From Sphingomonas kaistensis (GTDB taxonomy: Bacteria; Pseudomonadota; Alphaproteobacteria; Sphingomonadales; Sphingomonadaceae), in assembly GCF_011927725.1 (NCBI RefSeq), contig NZ_JAATJC010000001.1, positions 999,001 to 1,063,000 on the forward strand: 64,000 nt of DNA, read 5' to 3'. Positions 52,843 to 62,159 of this stretch are shown here, piece after piece. The position numbers were made by a program, and so were the translations under genes. The notes under the pieces were generated by a model. The model was given only the letters and a program-made list of their open reading frames with translations, ran no database searches and was not told the origin of the DNA. Positions within the stretch are counted from its first letter, which is position 1. The number at the start of each line of letters is the position of its first letter.

Positions 52843-53677
52843 AATCTTCTTTGCAGGGCCAGGGATCGACCGCGCCGACGCGCTGCGGGGGGAGCCGGGC
52901 CGGATCGAGGCGCTTGCCCGGAGCCCCGACGCACGCCAGCTGATGTGGGCCGACGGGCTTCCCGCGCTGGACGGCGAAGGCCGGCTTTGCTGGGAGCCGG
53001 TGACCGAGCCCGCGCTGTTCCTCGGCCTCGACGGGGAGCAGGCGTGTTTCTCGCCGGTGGCGGCCGGGGGCGGCGACCTGCGCGCGCAGTTCGGGACACT
53101 GGGGCATCTGTCGCCGAGCGAGGCGCCGCTGTTCGCTGCGGCGGTCAGCCTCGCCACCTGGCATCGCCGCCACGGCTATTGCGCCAATTGCGGAAGCGTC
53201 AGCGCGATCGTGCGCGGCGGGTGGTCGCGGCAGTGCGGAGCGTGCGGGGCCGAACATTATCCGCGGGTCGATCCGGTAGTGATCATGCTTGCTGAAAAGG
53301 ACGGGCGGGTGCTGCTGGGCCGCCAGCCGCGCTTCCCGTCGGGCCGCTACTCGGCACTGGCCGGATTCGTCGAGGTGGGCGAAAGCATCGAAGCGGCGGT
53401 TGCGCGCGAAATGCTGGAGGAAGCGGGGGTGCGGGTGACCGACGTTCGCTACGTTGCGAGCCAGCCCTGGCCCTTCCCTTCCTCCCTGATGATCGCCTGC
53501 CTGTCCACCACCGCCGACGAGGCGATCACCATCGATACGACCGAGCTGGAGGATGCGCGCTGGTTCAGCCGGGCGGACGTCGAGGCGGCGATGGCGGGGG
53601 ATCCGGAGGCGGCTTTCGTGGCCCCGCCGCCCTTTGCGATCGCGCACAGCCTTCTGGCCCACTGGCTGGCCGCTTGA
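52832..53677 (+). CDS. nudC: NAD(+) diphosphatase NudC
   Basis: 281 residues. Hydrolyses NADH/NAD+ and can remove the NAD cap from RNA. Zinc ribbon Cys117-x2-Cys120 and Cys135-x2-Cys138, Nudix box (178-200, GFVEVGESIEAAVAREMLEEAG) and the NADH-specific motif SQPWPFPSS (210-218). The start is a TTG inside the mutY end with GGGAG upstream, so translational coupling is likely; an upstream in-frame ATG (52748) lies deep in mutY and is unlikely. Confidence 0.9.
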   Translation: MPPEIFFAGPGIDRADALRGEPGRIEALARSPDARQLMWADGLPALDGEGRLCWEPVTEPALFLGLDGEQACFSPVAAGGGDLRAQFGTLGHLSPSEAPLFAAAVSLATWHRRHGYCANCGSVSAIVRGGWSRQCGACGAEHYPRVDPVVIMLAEKDGRVLLGRQPRFPSGRYSALAGFVEVGESIEAAVAREMLEEAGVRVTDVRYVASQPWPFPSSLMIACLSTTADEAITIDTTELEDARWFSRADVEAAMAGDPEAAFVAPPPFAIAHSLLAHWLAA

Positions 53678-53743
53678 AGAAGCGTCGCCACGCCCTTAAA
53701 GGGGCGCCAGAATTCCCTCCGATCGGACGCAAAAAGACCTCTC

Positions 53744-54466
53744 ATGCAGGACAATAACAACACCATCGCCGGCTGGGTGCTGTTCGCCGGGATCGTCGCG
53801 CTTGGCGGCACCCTGGCTTCGGGCATCGTCTTTCATGGCGAGCGGCCCGAGACCATGGGCTATCCGATCGAGGGCGTGGTCGAGGAAGGCGCCGGCGGCG
53901 CCGAGGCCGAGCAGCCGATCGAATTCTACCTCGCCAGTGCCGACGCCGCCAAGGGCGCGGACGTGTTCAAGAAGTGCCAGGCCTGCCACACGGTGGAGAA
54001 GGGCGCGGCCAACGGCCTCGGTCCCAACCTGTGGTCGGCCTACGGCAAGCCGCATGGCCACGTGCCCGGCTTCGCCTATTCGGACGCGCTCAAGGGCGTT
54101 CCGGGCGTGTGGGACTGGAAGAGCATGAACGAGTGGCTCACCAACCCGAAGAAATATGCGCCGGGCACCAAGATGACCTTTGCCGGCCTCAGCAACCCCG
54201 AGGACCGGGCCAATGTCATGGCCTTCCTCAACAGCAAGAGCGACGCGCCGTTGCCGTTGCCGGCGGCGCCGGCCGCCTCGACCCCGGGCGCGGCCGAGGA
54301 CAAGGCTGCAAGCGAAGCCGACGACGCCGGCGCGCAGAAGGCCGAGAACGAGCCGGTGCTGACCGAGCAGGAAGCCCAGAAGGGCGGCATCGCCAACATC
54401 CGCGGCGAAGGCGCCCCCAAGGTGACCGCTCCCGGGACCACGGCGAGCCCTGCTCCCAAGCAGTAA
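53744..54466 (+). CDS. Membrane-anchored c-type cytochrome
   Basis: 240 residues. An N-terminal uncleaved helix (about 8-29), a linker rich in Glu/Ala, and a class I cytochrome c domain (about 65-160) with heme site Cys78-Q-A-Cys81-His82 and probable axial Met in GTKMTFAGL. The last 75 residues are an Ala/Glu/Lys-rich tail with no fold. This is the CycM/cytochrome c552 type that carries electrons from bc1 to terminal oxidases in alphaproteobacteria. A bidirectional terminator follows the stop. Confidence 0.9.
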   Translation: MQDNNNTIAGWVLFAGIVALGGTLASGIVFHGERPETMGYPIEGVVEEGAGGAEAEQPIEFYLASADAAKGADVFKKCQACHTVEKGAANGLGPNLWSAYGKPHGHVPGFAYSDALKGVPGVWDWKSMNEWLTNPKKYAPGTKMTFAGLSNPEDRANVMAFLNSKSDAPLPLPAAPAASTPGAAEDKAASEADDAGAQKAENEPVLTEQEAQKGGIANIRGEGAPKVTAPGTTASPAPKQ

Positions 54467-54491
54467 GCTTCGCATCCACGACAAGAAAAAA

Positions 54492-54521
54492 GGGCTCCGG
54501 CGGCAAACCGGAGCCCTTTTT
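54492..54521. terminator. Intrinsic terminator, probably bidirectional
   Basis: Perfect 9-bp stem GGGCTCCGG/CCGGAGCCC with a 7-base loop, TTTTT after it on the plus strand and a run of A (54485-54491) before it, which gives a T-tract for the opposite strand. It lies between the cytochrome c gene and the convergent LOG gene and can serve both. Confidence 0.9.
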
Positions 54522-54532
54522 CGTGGGCGGTC

Positions 54533-55414
54533 CTATTCGGCCGCGGCCTTGGCCTCTTCCCTGGCGTAATAGTCGCAGACGTGGCCCCAGCCTTCTTCGG
54601 CGGTTTCGCACCAGGTGAGGAGGTCGAGGTCGCGTTCGGAGATGACGCCTTCCTCGACCAGCGCCGGGAAGTTCACCACCCGCTCCCAGAACTCGCGTCC
54701 GTAGAGGAGGATGGGGAGCGGGCGGACCTTGCCGGTCTGGATCAGGGTTAGCAGCTCGAACATCTCGTCGAAGGTGCCGAATCCGCCCGGGAACACCGCC
54801 ACCGCGCGGGCGCGGAGCAGGAAGTGCATCTTGCGCAGCGCGAAATAGTGGAACTGGAAGCTCAGCGACGGGGTCACGTAGGGATTGGGCAACTGCTCGT
54901 GCGGAAGCACGATGTTGAGCCCGATGCTCTCCGCGCCGACGTCCTGCGCGCCGCGGTTGGCGGCTTCCATGAACGAGGGACCACCGCCCGAGCAGACCAC
55001 GAAGTGACGCTGGCCGTCCTCGTCGCGGTCGGTCTTGCTGACGAGCTGCGCGAGTTCGCGCGCGACGTCGTAGTAACGCGACTTGGCGACCAGCCGCTCG
55101 GCGATCACCCGCTCCTTGTCGGTGCGGGCGGCGGCGAGCAGCGCCTGCGCCTTGACCGGCTCGGGCACGCGGGCCGAACCGTAGAAGACGAAGGTCGAGC
55201 CGATCTTCTGTTCGTCGAGGAACAGTTCGGGTTTCAAAAGCTCCAGCTGGAAACGCACGGGCCTGAGGTCCGGGCGGAGCAGGAAGTCCTTGTCCTGGAA
55301 GGCGAGGTCATAGGCCGCATGTTCGGTCTGCGGGCTGGACGGGATGTGCTTGGCAGCTTCGGCGTCGACCTTGGCGTCGGGAAAGATGCGCTTGGGGGGT
55401 ACTGGATCAGTCAT
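54533..55414 (-). CDS. LOG-family protein (lysine decarboxylase-like, TIGR00730)
   Basis: 293 residues. Rossmann-like fold with the LOG signatures SGGGPSFMEAANRGA and PGGFGTFDEMFE. LOG proteins release the free base from nucleoside 5'-monophosphates (cytokinin activation in plants and some bacteria; pyrimidine/purine nucleotidases in others). The roughly 75-residue N-terminal extension (HIPSSPQTEHAAYDLAFQDK) makes it longer than the standard 190-residue LOG, as in the group II bacterial type. The real substrate is not evident. Confidence 0.85.
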   Translation of the reverse strand: MTDPVPPKRIFPDAKVDAEAAKHIPSSPQTEHAAYDLAFQDKDFLLRPDLRPVRFQLELLKPELFLDEQKIGSTFVFYGSARVPEPVKAQALLAAARTDKERVIAERLVAKSRYYDVARELAQLVSKTDRDEDGQRHFVVCSGGGPSFMEAANRGAQDVGAESIGLNIVLPHEQLPNPYVTPSLSFQFHYFALRKMHFLLRARAVAVFPGGFGTFDEMFELLTLIQTGKVRPLPILLYGREFWERVVNFPALVEEGVISERDLDLLTWCETAEEGWGHVCDYYAREEAKAAAE

Positions 55415-55518
55415 AAGCGGTCGCGCTTAGCCGAGGTGGCGGCGTTTCCCAAGGGGGCGAGGTCGCACGCCCCTTCGTTTCGCGGCCCACTTGCACTAAA
55501 TGGCCGCAAACAGAATCA

Positions 55519-55538
55519 CCCGGCCCCGAAGGGCCGGG
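55519..55538 (+). promoter_or_regulatory. Stem-loop in the prfC leader
   Basis: Perfect 8-bp stem CCCGGCCC/GGGCCGGG with the loop CGAA, ending 13 bases before the TTG start of prfC and two bases before GGAG, the presumed ribosome binding site. It may simply end the upstream transcription or stabilise the leader; a regulatory role is a guess. Confidence 0.4.
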
Positions 55539-55551
55539 CAGGAGCGCCTTC

Positions 55552-57180
55552 TTGAACCTTGAAACCAACTCCCTCGGCGACGCCGTTCGCAGCGGCGGCG
55601 ACACCGCCTTCAGCGCGCTGGAGCGGCGGACCTTTGCGATCATCTCCCACCCGGACGCCGGCAAGACCACGCTGACCGAAAGCCTGCTCCACGCCGCCGG
55701 CGCGGTGCACGAGGCGGGCGAGGTCAAGGCGCGGGGCGACCGGCGGCGGGCGCGGTCGGACTGGATGAAGATCGAGCAGCAGCGCGGCATCTCGGTCACC
55801 AGCTCTGTAATGACCTTCCAGCGGGGCGACATCCTGTTCAACCTGCTCGATACGCCGGGGCACCAGGACTTCAGCGAAGACACCTACCGCACGCTGACCG
55901 CGGTCGATTGCGCGATCATGGTGATCGACGCCGCCAAGGGCATCGAGCCGCAGACCCGCAAATTGTTCGAGGTCTGCCGCATCCGCAACGTGCCGATCGT
56001 CACCTTCGTCAACAAGGTCGACCGCGAGGGCAAGAGCCCGTTCGAACTGCTCGACGAGATCGCCGAGGTGCTCCAGCTCGACGTCTCCCCGCAGAACTGG
56101 CCGACCGGGATCGGCGGGCTGTTCCACGGCCTGTACGACCTGCGCCGCAAGGCCCTGCTGGTCGCCGACCGCAGCGACGGCGTGGTGCCGGGACGCTGGG
56201 TCGATGCGGCGGGGGTCGATGATCCCGCCATCGCCGGGGTCATTCCCGCCGACGCGGCGGCAAGCCTGGCCGAGGAAGGCGGGCTTGCGCTGGCTTCCTA
56301 TTCCGAATTCGATCGCGCGGCGTTCCGGGCCGGCGACCTGACCCCGGTGATCTTCGGCAGCGCGCTGCGCGGCTTCGGGATCGAGCAATTGCTCGACATC
56401 CTCGCCGACGACGGCCCCCCGCCGCAGCCGCAGCCCGCGCGGCCCGCGCCGATCAGCCCGGACGAGCCGCGGCTGACGGGCTTCGTGTTCAAGGTGCAGG
56501 CCAACATGGACCCCAACCACCGCGACCGGGTGGCGTTCGTGCGGATCTGTTCGGGCAAGCTGACGCGCGGCATGAAAGTGCTCAACAGCCGCGGCGGCAA
56601 GGCGCTGGCGCTGCACAACCCGATCACCTTCTTCGCGCGCGACCGCGAGCTGGCGCATGGCGCGGTGGCCGGCGACATCGTCGGCATCCCCAACCACGGC
56701 ACCTTGCGCGTCGGCGACACGCTGACCGAGAAGGGCGAGACCGTATTCACCGGCCTGCCCGACTTCGCGCCCGAAATCCTGCGCCGGGTGCGACTGAGCG
56801 ATCCGCTCAAGGTCAAGCAGATGCGGCGCGGCCTCGCCGACCTGGCCGAGGAGGGCGTCATCCGCCTGTTCAAGCCGGCGCTCGGCTCGGCCTGGATCGT
56901 GGGCGTGATCGGCGAGCTGCAGCTGGACGTGCTGCAGACCCGGCTGGAGCAGGAATATGGCGCCAAGCTGGAGTTCGAACCCTCGCCCTACGAGGTCGCG
57001 CGGTGGGTCCGGGCCGACGATCCGGCCGAGCTCAAGAAGCTGACCGAAGCGCTGCGGTCGAACATGGCGGAGGACCAGGACGGGGTGCCGGTGCTGCTGA
57101 TGCGCAATGCGTGGGAGCATGGGCGGTTCGAGCAGGAATGGCCCGCGATCACCTTCAGCGCGGTGCGCGAACGGAGCTGA
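55552..57180 (+). CDS. prfC: Peptide chain release factor 3
   Basis: 542 residues (E. coli 529). Translational GTPase that recycles RF1/RF2. G1 loop HPDAGKTT (33-40), G3 DTPGHQDF, G4 NKVD, followed by domains II and III. The C-terminal region is complete (VLLMRNAWEHGRFEQEWP). The start is TTG, with GGAG 8-11 bases upstream, close to a GC-rich hairpin. It lies in a 137-base gap divergent from the LOG gene. Confidence 0.93.
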   Translation: MNLETNSLGDAVRSGGDTAFSALERRTFAIISHPDAGKTTLTESLLHAAGAVHEAGEVKARGDRRRARSDWMKIEQQRGISVTSSVMTFQRGDILFNLLDTPGHQDFSEDTYRTLTAVDCAIMVIDAAKGIEPQTRKLFEVCRIRNVPIVTFVNKVDREGKSPFELLDEIAEVLQLDVSPQNWPTGIGGLFHGLYDLRRKALLVADRSDGVVPGRWVDAAGVDDPAIAGVIPADAAASLAEEGGLALASYSEFDRAAFRAGDLTPVIFGSALRGFGIEQLLDILADDGPPPQPQPARPAPISPDEPRLTGFVFKVQANMDPNHRDRVAFVRICSGKLTRGMKVLNSRGGKALALHNPITFFARDRELAHGAVAGDIVGIPNHGTLRVGDTLTEKGETVFTGLPDFAPEILRRVRLSDPLKVKQMRRGLADLAEEGVIRLFKPALGSAWIVGVIGELQLDVLQTRLEQEYGAKLEFEPSPYEVARWVRADDPAELKKLTEALRSNMAEDQDGVPVLLMRNAWEHGRFEQEWPAITFSAVRERS

Positions 57181-57222
57181 GCCAAAGCCCGTAGCCGGAA
57201 CCATCAGGCGGCGCACACGCTC

Positions 57223-57236
57223 CTCCTTCAAAGGAG
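57223..57236 (+). promoter_or_regulatory. Hairpin covering the ribosome binding site of the 29-residue ORF
   Basis: CTCCT-TCAA-AGGAG: five base pairs with a tetraloop in which the 3' arm is the Shine-Dalgarno sequence AGGAG, seven bases before the ATG at 57244. The short stem would be weak but could lower or time translation. The position exactly over the binding site is the reason to note it. Confidence 0.35.
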
Positions 57237-57243
57237 AACATTC

Positions 57244-57333
57244 ATGTTGCGACGCCTGCTGATGACCTTTGGTCTGAGTTATCTGATGAAGCGCCTTGCC
57301 GGGGGCCGCCGTCCCGGCGTCCGCCGTTACTAG
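57244..57333 (+). CDS. Putative 29-residue basic membrane-like microprotein
   Basis: A complete ORF with a strong AAGGAGA ribosome binding site seven bases ahead. The sequence starts MLRRLLMTFGLSYLMKRLA, a hydrophobic segment with interspersed Arg/Lys, and ends with a basic tail GGRRPGVRRY. Its 11 net positive charges suit a peptide bound to membrane or nucleic acid. It is too short for a domain call, but the ribosome binding site, complete frame and downstream hairpin support it. Not seen: any homolog that I could name. Confidence 0.5.
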   Translation: MLRRLLMTFGLSYLMKRLAGGRRPGVRRY

Positions 57334-57345
57334 AAGACATCGTCA

Positions 57346-57377
57346 CTCCCGGCGCGGCCATAGTGCTGCGCCGGGAG
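57346..57377 (+). terminator. Stem-loop after the 29-residue ORF
   Basis: Ten-base perfect stem CTCCCGGCGC/GCGCCGGGAG with a 12-base loop, 12 bases after the microprotein stop; only a short TTT follows, so termination would be inefficient or factor-aided. It lies just before the next gene's leader. Confidence 0.45.
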
Positions 57378-57408
57378 GTGCTTTCGGGTTTAGTCGCGGG
57401 AGAGCCGG

Positions 57409-58140
57409 GTGCGGTTCATGGATCTGAGTTCATGGCACGGCATCCTGGTTTCGATCGGCGGCCTGGCGCTGGTGACGCTGATCGGCGTCGGGATCCGCCT
57501 GCTGGTGATGATGACCATCCAGCAGCGCCGCGAGCGGATGAACCGCCAGATCAACGAACGACTGCGGACGTTGATCGCCGCTTACCGGACATTGGGCGGC
57601 TCGTTCACCGGCGATCTTGCGGTCGATCCGTCGCATCTGCGCGACCTGCGTCAGCCGGCGATCGATGCCGATGGCGATGGCACGCCCGATCGCGCAGTCG
57701 ACCTGTCGCCCGAGGCCCTGGGATCGGATCGGTCACGTCGGATCCGTGATGCGGTCGAGGCGTCGCTGGCCGATATCCTTCTGCTGGGCACGGACGAGCA
57801 CGTCCGGCTGGCCGAGCGCGCCGCGAGCGAACTGGTGGCGGGGCGCAAGGTGCATACCCATGAGCTGGTGGTGGCGCTGCGCGATTATGTCCGTGAGGCG
57901 CTTCAGCTCGATCCCATCCCGAGCGACGTCGCGGCATCGATTCCCTTCCAGGGGCCGACGCGGCCGGCCAGCAGCGGCGGCAAGGGTCGGGGCGGCGGTG
58001 ACGGCGAGCGCGGCGGTGGCGGCGGCCGTGGTGGCGGCGGCATGGGCATGGGCGGCGGCATGGCCGTTGGCGGCATCGGTCTCGGGGTCGGCGCCGGCGC
58101 GGCGGTTGAGAGCGGGAGCGACGAGCGCCCTTCCGGCTGA
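57409..58140 (+). CDS. Membrane-anchored protein with Gly-rich tail, unknown function
   Basis: 243 residues. N-terminal helix (about 10-35, hydrophobic, ending MMTIQQ), a cytoplasmic helical middle (40-185: RRERMNRQINERLRTLIAAYRTLGG, RSRRIRDAVEASLADILLLG) and a C-terminal tail of about 50 residues rich in Gly, Met and Arg. No named domain recognised. The start is GTG at 57409 with GGGAGAG 5 bases ahead; ATG at 57418 is also possible. The repetitive Gly tail resembles holdfast/stalk- or biofilm-linked proteins only superficially. Confidence 0.65.
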   Translation: MRFMDLSSWHGILVSIGGLALVTLIGVGIRLLVMMTIQQRRERMNRQINERLRTLIAAYRTLGGSFTGDLAVDPSHLRDLRQPAIDADGDGTPDRAVDLSPEALGSDRSRRIRDAVEASLADILLLGTDEHVRLAERAASELVAGRKVHTHELVVALRDYVREALQLDPIPSDVAASIPFQGPTRPASSGGKGRGGGDGERGGGGGRGGGGMGMGGGMAVGGIGLGVGAGAAVESGSDERPSG

Positions 58141-58179
58141 CCCTTTCTCTTGGACGTTTCCGTCGGCTAGGCTTGGCAA

Positions 58180-59364
58180 ATGGGCAGGACAGGGCGGCTT
58201 TCACGCGTCAACAACATCGCCGATCTCAGGATGCTGGCGCGGCGGCGGCTGCCGCGGCCGATCTTCGATTATATCGATGGCGGTGCCGACGACGAGGTGA
58301 GCCTCGCGCGGAACAGCTCGGCGTTCGCGGATTATGAGATCGTGCCCGATGTCCTGACCGACGTGTCGCGGATCGAGACCGGCGCGACCCTGTTCGGCGA
58401 GGCGGTGGACTGGCCGCTGATGCTGGCGCCGACCGGCCTGACTCGGATGTTCCATGACGGTGCCGAACTCGCGGTCGCGCGGGCGGCGGCGCGGCATGGC
58501 CTGCTCTACAGCCTGTCGACGCTCGGCACGACGCGGCTGGAGGATCTCGCCGCGGCGTTCGGAGGGCCGAAGGTCTTCCAGATCTACATCTTCAAGGATC
58601 GCGGGCTGACCGCCGAGTTCGTCGCGCGGTGCAAGGCGGCGGGTTTTCATGGCCTCGCGCTGACGGTCGACACGCCGGTCGCGGGCAACCGGGAACGGGA
58701 CCGGGTCAACGGCCTCTCGCTGCCACCACGGCTGACGCTCAAGTCATTCTTGAGCTTTGCCGCGCATCCGGGCTGGTCCTTGCCCGCGCTGCGCGGGTCG
58801 AAATTCGACTTTGCCAACGTCAGCCACAAGGTGGACGCGCTGGCGGGCGGGCCGATGAGCCTGTTCGATTATATCGGCGGGCAGTTTGATCGCAGCCTCA
58901 CCTGGAAGGACGTCGAGTGGCTGGCGGCGGAGTGGGGCGGCCCGCTAGCGATCAAGGGGCTGATGACGCCCGAGGACGCCAGGCGCGCGATCGCGTCGGG
59001 GGCGAGCGGGGTAATGGTGTCGAACCATGGCGGGCGCCAGCTCGATGGAGCACCGGCGCCGGTCGACCAAGTCGCCGCGGTGCGCGATGCATTGGGCGAC
59101 GGGCCGGATGTCATCTGCGACGGCGGGATCCGGCGCGGGTCGGACGTGGTCAAGGCGCTGGCGCTGGGCGCGACGGCCTGCTCGGTCGGTCGGCCTTACC
59201 TCTATGGGTTGGCCGCCGGCGGCGAGGCCGGGGTCGACCGCGCGCTGACCCTGCTGCGCGAGGAGTTCGAGCGGACGCTGGCGCTGGCCGGGGTCAACGA
59301 TATCGCCCGGCTCGAGCGCCGCCACGTGCGGCCGCTGCTTAGTAGACCCGCGCCTTGGGCTTGA
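58180..59364 (+). CDS. FMN-dependent alpha-hydroxy-acid oxidase/dehydrogenase (LldD-like)
   Basis: 394 residues, TIM-barrel flavoprotein (glycolate oxidase, lactate dehydrogenase, mandelate dehydrogenase family). Substrate arm [32 protein letters not shown], active-site base His283 in [10 protein letters not shown], and the FMN phosphate loop DGGIRRGSD. It is probably membrane-associated and donates to quinone, but the substrate cannot be told; L-lactate is the default guess. The 3' end overlaps the convergent sdhA gene by 26 bases. Confidence 0.88.
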   Translation: MGRTGRLSRVNNIADLRMLARRRLPRPIFDYIDGGADDEVSLARNSSAFADYEIVPDVLTDVSRIETGATLFGEAVDWPLMLAPTGLTRMFHDGAELAVARAAARHGLLYSLSTLGTTRLEDLAAAFGGPKVFQIYIFKDRGLTAEFVARCKAAGFHGLALTVDTPVAGNRERDRVNGLSLPPRLTLKSFLSFAAHPGWSLPALRGSKFDFANVSHKVDALAGGPMSLFDYIGGQFDRSLTWKDVEWLAAEWGGPLAIKGLMTPEDARRAIASGASGVMVSNHGGRQLDGAPAPVDQVAAVRDALGDGPDVICDGGIRRGSDVVKALALGATACSVGRPYLYGLAAGGEAGVDRALTLLREEFERTLALAGVNDIARLERRHVRPLLSRPAPWA

Positions 59365-61141
59365 TGTAGCCGATCTCGTCGGTGAGCGTGTAGTCGTGAA
59401 CCGGGCGGTAGTCGATCTTGACCCCGCCGCCGGTGCCGCCCCAGCCATCGAACCAGGCGATGGTGTGCTTCATCCAACCCGCGTCGTCGCGGTCGGGGAA
59501 GTCCTCGTGCATGTGCGCGCCGCGGCTTTCCTTGCGGTTGCTGGCGCTGTGCATGGTGACGACCGCCTGGCCGAGCATATTGTCGAGCTCCATCGTCTCG
59601 ACCAGGTCGGTGTTCCAGATCAGGCTGCGGTCGGTGACTTTCACGTCGTTCAGGCCGCGATAGATGGCGTCGATCTTGCCGACGCCCTCGGCAAGCGTGC
59701 GCTCGGTGCGGAACACAGCGCAGTCGGCCTGCATCGTGCGCTGCATGTCGTTGCGGAGCTGGGCGGTCGGAGTCGAGCCGTCGGCGTGACGGAACCTGTC
59801 GAGGCGGGTCAGCGAGAGGTCAGCGCTGTCGCCCGGAAGCAGCTTCTGCGCGGCGCTGGGCTTCAGGATCTCGCCGAGGCGAAGGCCCGCGGCGCGGCCG
59901 AACACCACGAGGTCGATCAGGCTGTTGGAGCCGAGGCGGTTGGCGCCGTGGACGCTGACGCAGGCCGCTTCGCCGACCGCGAACAGGCCGGGGACGACGC
60001 TGTCGGGCTCGCCATCCTTCAGGGTGACGACTTCGCCGTGATAGTTGGTCGGGATGCCGCCCATGTTGTAATGGACGGTCGGCGTGACCGGGATCGGTTC
60101 GCGGGTCATGTCGACGCCGGCGAAGATCTTGGCGGTCTCGGTGATGCCGGGCAGGCGCTCGGCCAGGATCTTCGGGTCGATATGGTCGAGGTGAAGGAAG
60201 ATGTGATCCTTCTCCTTGCCGACGCCGCGGCCTTCGCGGATTTCCATCGCCATCGAGCGCGACACGACGTCGCGGCTGGCGAGGTCCTTGGCCGACGGGG
60301 CGTAGCGTTCCATGAAGCGCTCACCGGCGGAGTTGGTGAGGTAGCCGCCTTCGCCGCGCGCGCCTTCGGTGATGAGGACGCCCGCGCCGTAGATGCCGGT
60401 CGGGTGGAACTGGACGAATTCCATGTCCTGCAGCGGCAGGCCGGCGCGGAGCACCATCGCATTGCCGTCGCCGGTGCACGTGTGCGCCGAGGTGGCGGAG
60501 AAATAGCAGCGGCCGTAGCCGCCGGTCGCAAGCACGACCGCCTGCGCGCGGAAGCGGTGGATCGAGCCATCTTCCATACAGAGGGCCATGAGGCCGCGGC
60601 ATTCGCCGTCGACCATGATCAGGTCGAGCGCGAAATATTCCACGAAGAAGTCGGCGTCGTAGCGCAGGCTCTGCTGGTAGAGCGTGTGCAGCATCGCGTG
60701 GCCGGTGCGGTCGGCGGCGGCGCAGGTGCGCTGCGCGGCGGGGCCTTCGCCCATGTTCTGCGTCATGCCGCCGAATGCGCGCTGGTAGATCTTGCCTTCA
60801 TCAGTGCGGCTGAACGGGAGGCCGGCATGTTCCAGCTCGTAGACCGCAGCCGGGGCTTCGCGGCAGAGATATTCGATCGCGTCCTGGTCGCCGAGCCAGT
60901 CGGAGCCCTTGACGGTGTCGTACATGTGCCAGGTCCAGTGGTCCGGGCCCATGTTGCCGAGCGACGCGGCGATCCCGCCCTGCGCGGCGACGGTGTGGCT
61001 GCGGGTCGGGAAGACCTTGGTGACGCAGGCGGTCTTCAGGCCCTTTTCGGCCGCGCCCATGGTGGCGCGCAGGCCCGCGCCGCCAGCGCCGACGACAACG
61101 ACGTCATAGACATGATCGATGATCTGGTAGGCGGCACTCAT
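59339..61141 (-). CDS. sdhA: Succinate dehydrogenase flavoprotein subunit
   Basis: 600 residues; family length normal. FAD-binding Rossmann motif [19 protein letters not shown], the covalent-FAD His in [15 protein letters not shown], the dicarboxylate-site segment and the conserved [11 protein letters not shown] are visible. Part of complex II, oxidising succinate and reducing ubiquinone. It follows sdhC and sdhD on the minus strand; sdhB is not downstream. The 3' end overlaps the hydroxy-acid oxidase gene. Confidence 0.96.
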   Translation of the reverse strand: MSAAYQIIDHVYDVVVVGAGGAGLRATMGAAEKGLKTACVTKVFPTRSHTVAAQGGIAASLGNMGPDHWTWHMYDTVKGSDWLGDQDAIEYLCREAPAAVYELEHAGLPFSRTDEGKIYQRAFGGMTQNMGEGPAAQRTCAAADRTGHAMLHTLYQQSLRYDADFFVEYFALDLIMVDGECRGLMALCMEDGSIHRFRAQAVVLATGGYGRCYFSATSAHTCTGDGNAMVLRAGLPLQDMEFVQFHPTGIYGAGVLITEGARGEGGYLTNSAGERFMERYAPSAKDLASRDVVSRSMAMEIREGRGVGKEKDHIFLHLDHIDPKILAERLPGITETAKIFAGVDMTREPIPVTPTVHYNMGGIPTNYHGEVVTLKDGEPDSVVPGLFAVGEAACVSVHGANRLGSNSLIDLVVFGRAAGLRLGEILKPSAAQKLLPGDSADLSLTRLDRFRHADGSTPTAQLRNDMQRTMQADCAVFRTERTLAEGVGKIDAIYRGLNDVKVTDRSLIWNTDLVETMELDNMLGQAVVTMHSASNRKESRGAHMHEDFPDRDDAGWMKHTIAWFDGWGGTGGGVKIDYRPVHDYTLTDEIGYIKPKARVY

Positions 61142-61147
61142 GGGGGA

Positions 61148-61573
61148 TCAGGCTCCGAACGCGATGCGGGCGAGGGCGAACAGGGCGAATGCCCCGGCCC
61201 CTACATGTAGGAAGAGGCTGACGATGTGCCACGTCATGCGGCCGCCTTCGTCACCCTGGTAATCGTCGACCACCACCTTCACGCCTTCGAGGCTGTGCTC
61301 GAAGCAGAGGTAGGTGAACAGCGCCATCGGCACGAAGCCGAACGGACCCGACAGCCAGGCGGTCAGGGTCGACTGGTCGAAGTCGGGCAGCAGCAGCAGC
61401 GAGACCAGGAACCAGGTGCCGAGCAGGAGCAGGGCGGCGCTCGACACGCGCTCCTTGATCCAGTGCTCGCCGCCGTGGCCGGCCGAGCCAAGGCCACGCA
61501 CGCGGCCGAGCGGGGTCTTGCCATCGGGGATGGCGTTGCGCTCGTGCGCGCCCATTTGCTTCGGCCCGGTCAT
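61148..61573 (-). CDS. sdhD: Succinate dehydrogenase membrane anchor subunit SdhD
   Basis: 141 residues, three membrane helices. Contains the SdhD pattern HSLEGVKVVVDDYQ (heme/quinone-side His and the D-Y pair) and a basic amphipathic N-terminus. The ATG at 61573 overlaps the sdhC stop by four bases (ATGA). Anchors the SdhAB dimer and binds ubiquinone. Confidence 0.92.
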   Translation of the reverse strand: MTGPKQMGAHERNAIPDGKTPLGRVRGLGSAGHGGEHWIKERVSSAALLLLGTWFLVSLLLLPDFDQSTLTAWLSGPFGFVPMALFTYLCFEHSLEGVKVVVDDYQGDEGGRMTWHIVSLFLHVGAGAFALFALARIAFGA

Positions 61574-61980
61574 GCGCCCTTCCCCAGCAGAACGGCCCAG
61601 AACAGGGCGGTGAGCAGCACGGAGCCGATCATGGTGAGGTAGGCCATGGTCTTGTTGGTCCCGAGTTCGAAGCCGGCACCGATGTCCATGATCAGGTGGC
61701 GGATGCCGGACAGGGTGTGCTGGAAGAAGGCCCAGGTCAGCGCGACGAGGCCGACCAGGATCAGCGGCACGGGGCCGAGCTTCCAGCCGAGGAAGCCGGT
61801 GAACGTCTCCCACGATCCCGCCCCGCCGGACAGCGCCAGCAGGAACCAGGTCAGCAGGAACAGCCCGCCGACGCTGAGCGCGATTCCGGTGCTGCGGTGG
61901 AGGATGGAGACCAGCATGTGCGGACCCCACCGCCAGATGGTGAGGTGGGGCGACAACGGCCTTGCAGTATTACGCGCCAT
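61570..61980 (-). CDS. sdhC: Succinate dehydrogenase cytochrome b556 subunit SdhC
   Basis: 136 residues, three membrane helices. N-terminal motif RPLSPHLTIWRW and SILHRSTGIAL, then the heme-b ligand region HTLSGIRHLIMD, all diagnostic of SdhC. Heads the sdhCDA group. The upstream 179-base gap holds the divergent start of the chemotaxis gene; promoters for both must lie there. Confidence 0.94.
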   Translation of the reverse strand: MARNTARPLSPHLTIWRWGPHMLVSILHRSTGIALSVGGLFLLTWFLLALSGGAGSWETFTGFLGWKLGPVPLILVGLVALTWAFFQHTLSGIRHLIMDIGAGFELGTNKTMAYLTMIGSVLLTALFWAVLLGKGA

Positions 61981-62159
61981 GAGACGGTCGATTGCTCCGG
62001 CAAAAGGGGCTGGAATGGATGCGCTTCGCCCTAGGCGGCGGAGCGTTGAGAGGCAAGGCAGTCCAAAGGCCCCGGGACGAGCTCGGCCTAACCGCCTCTT
62101 AACCAATGGGGGGCTAGTCCGGCGGCATCACGTTTTCGCGTCGCAGGAGAGCTGTCGCA

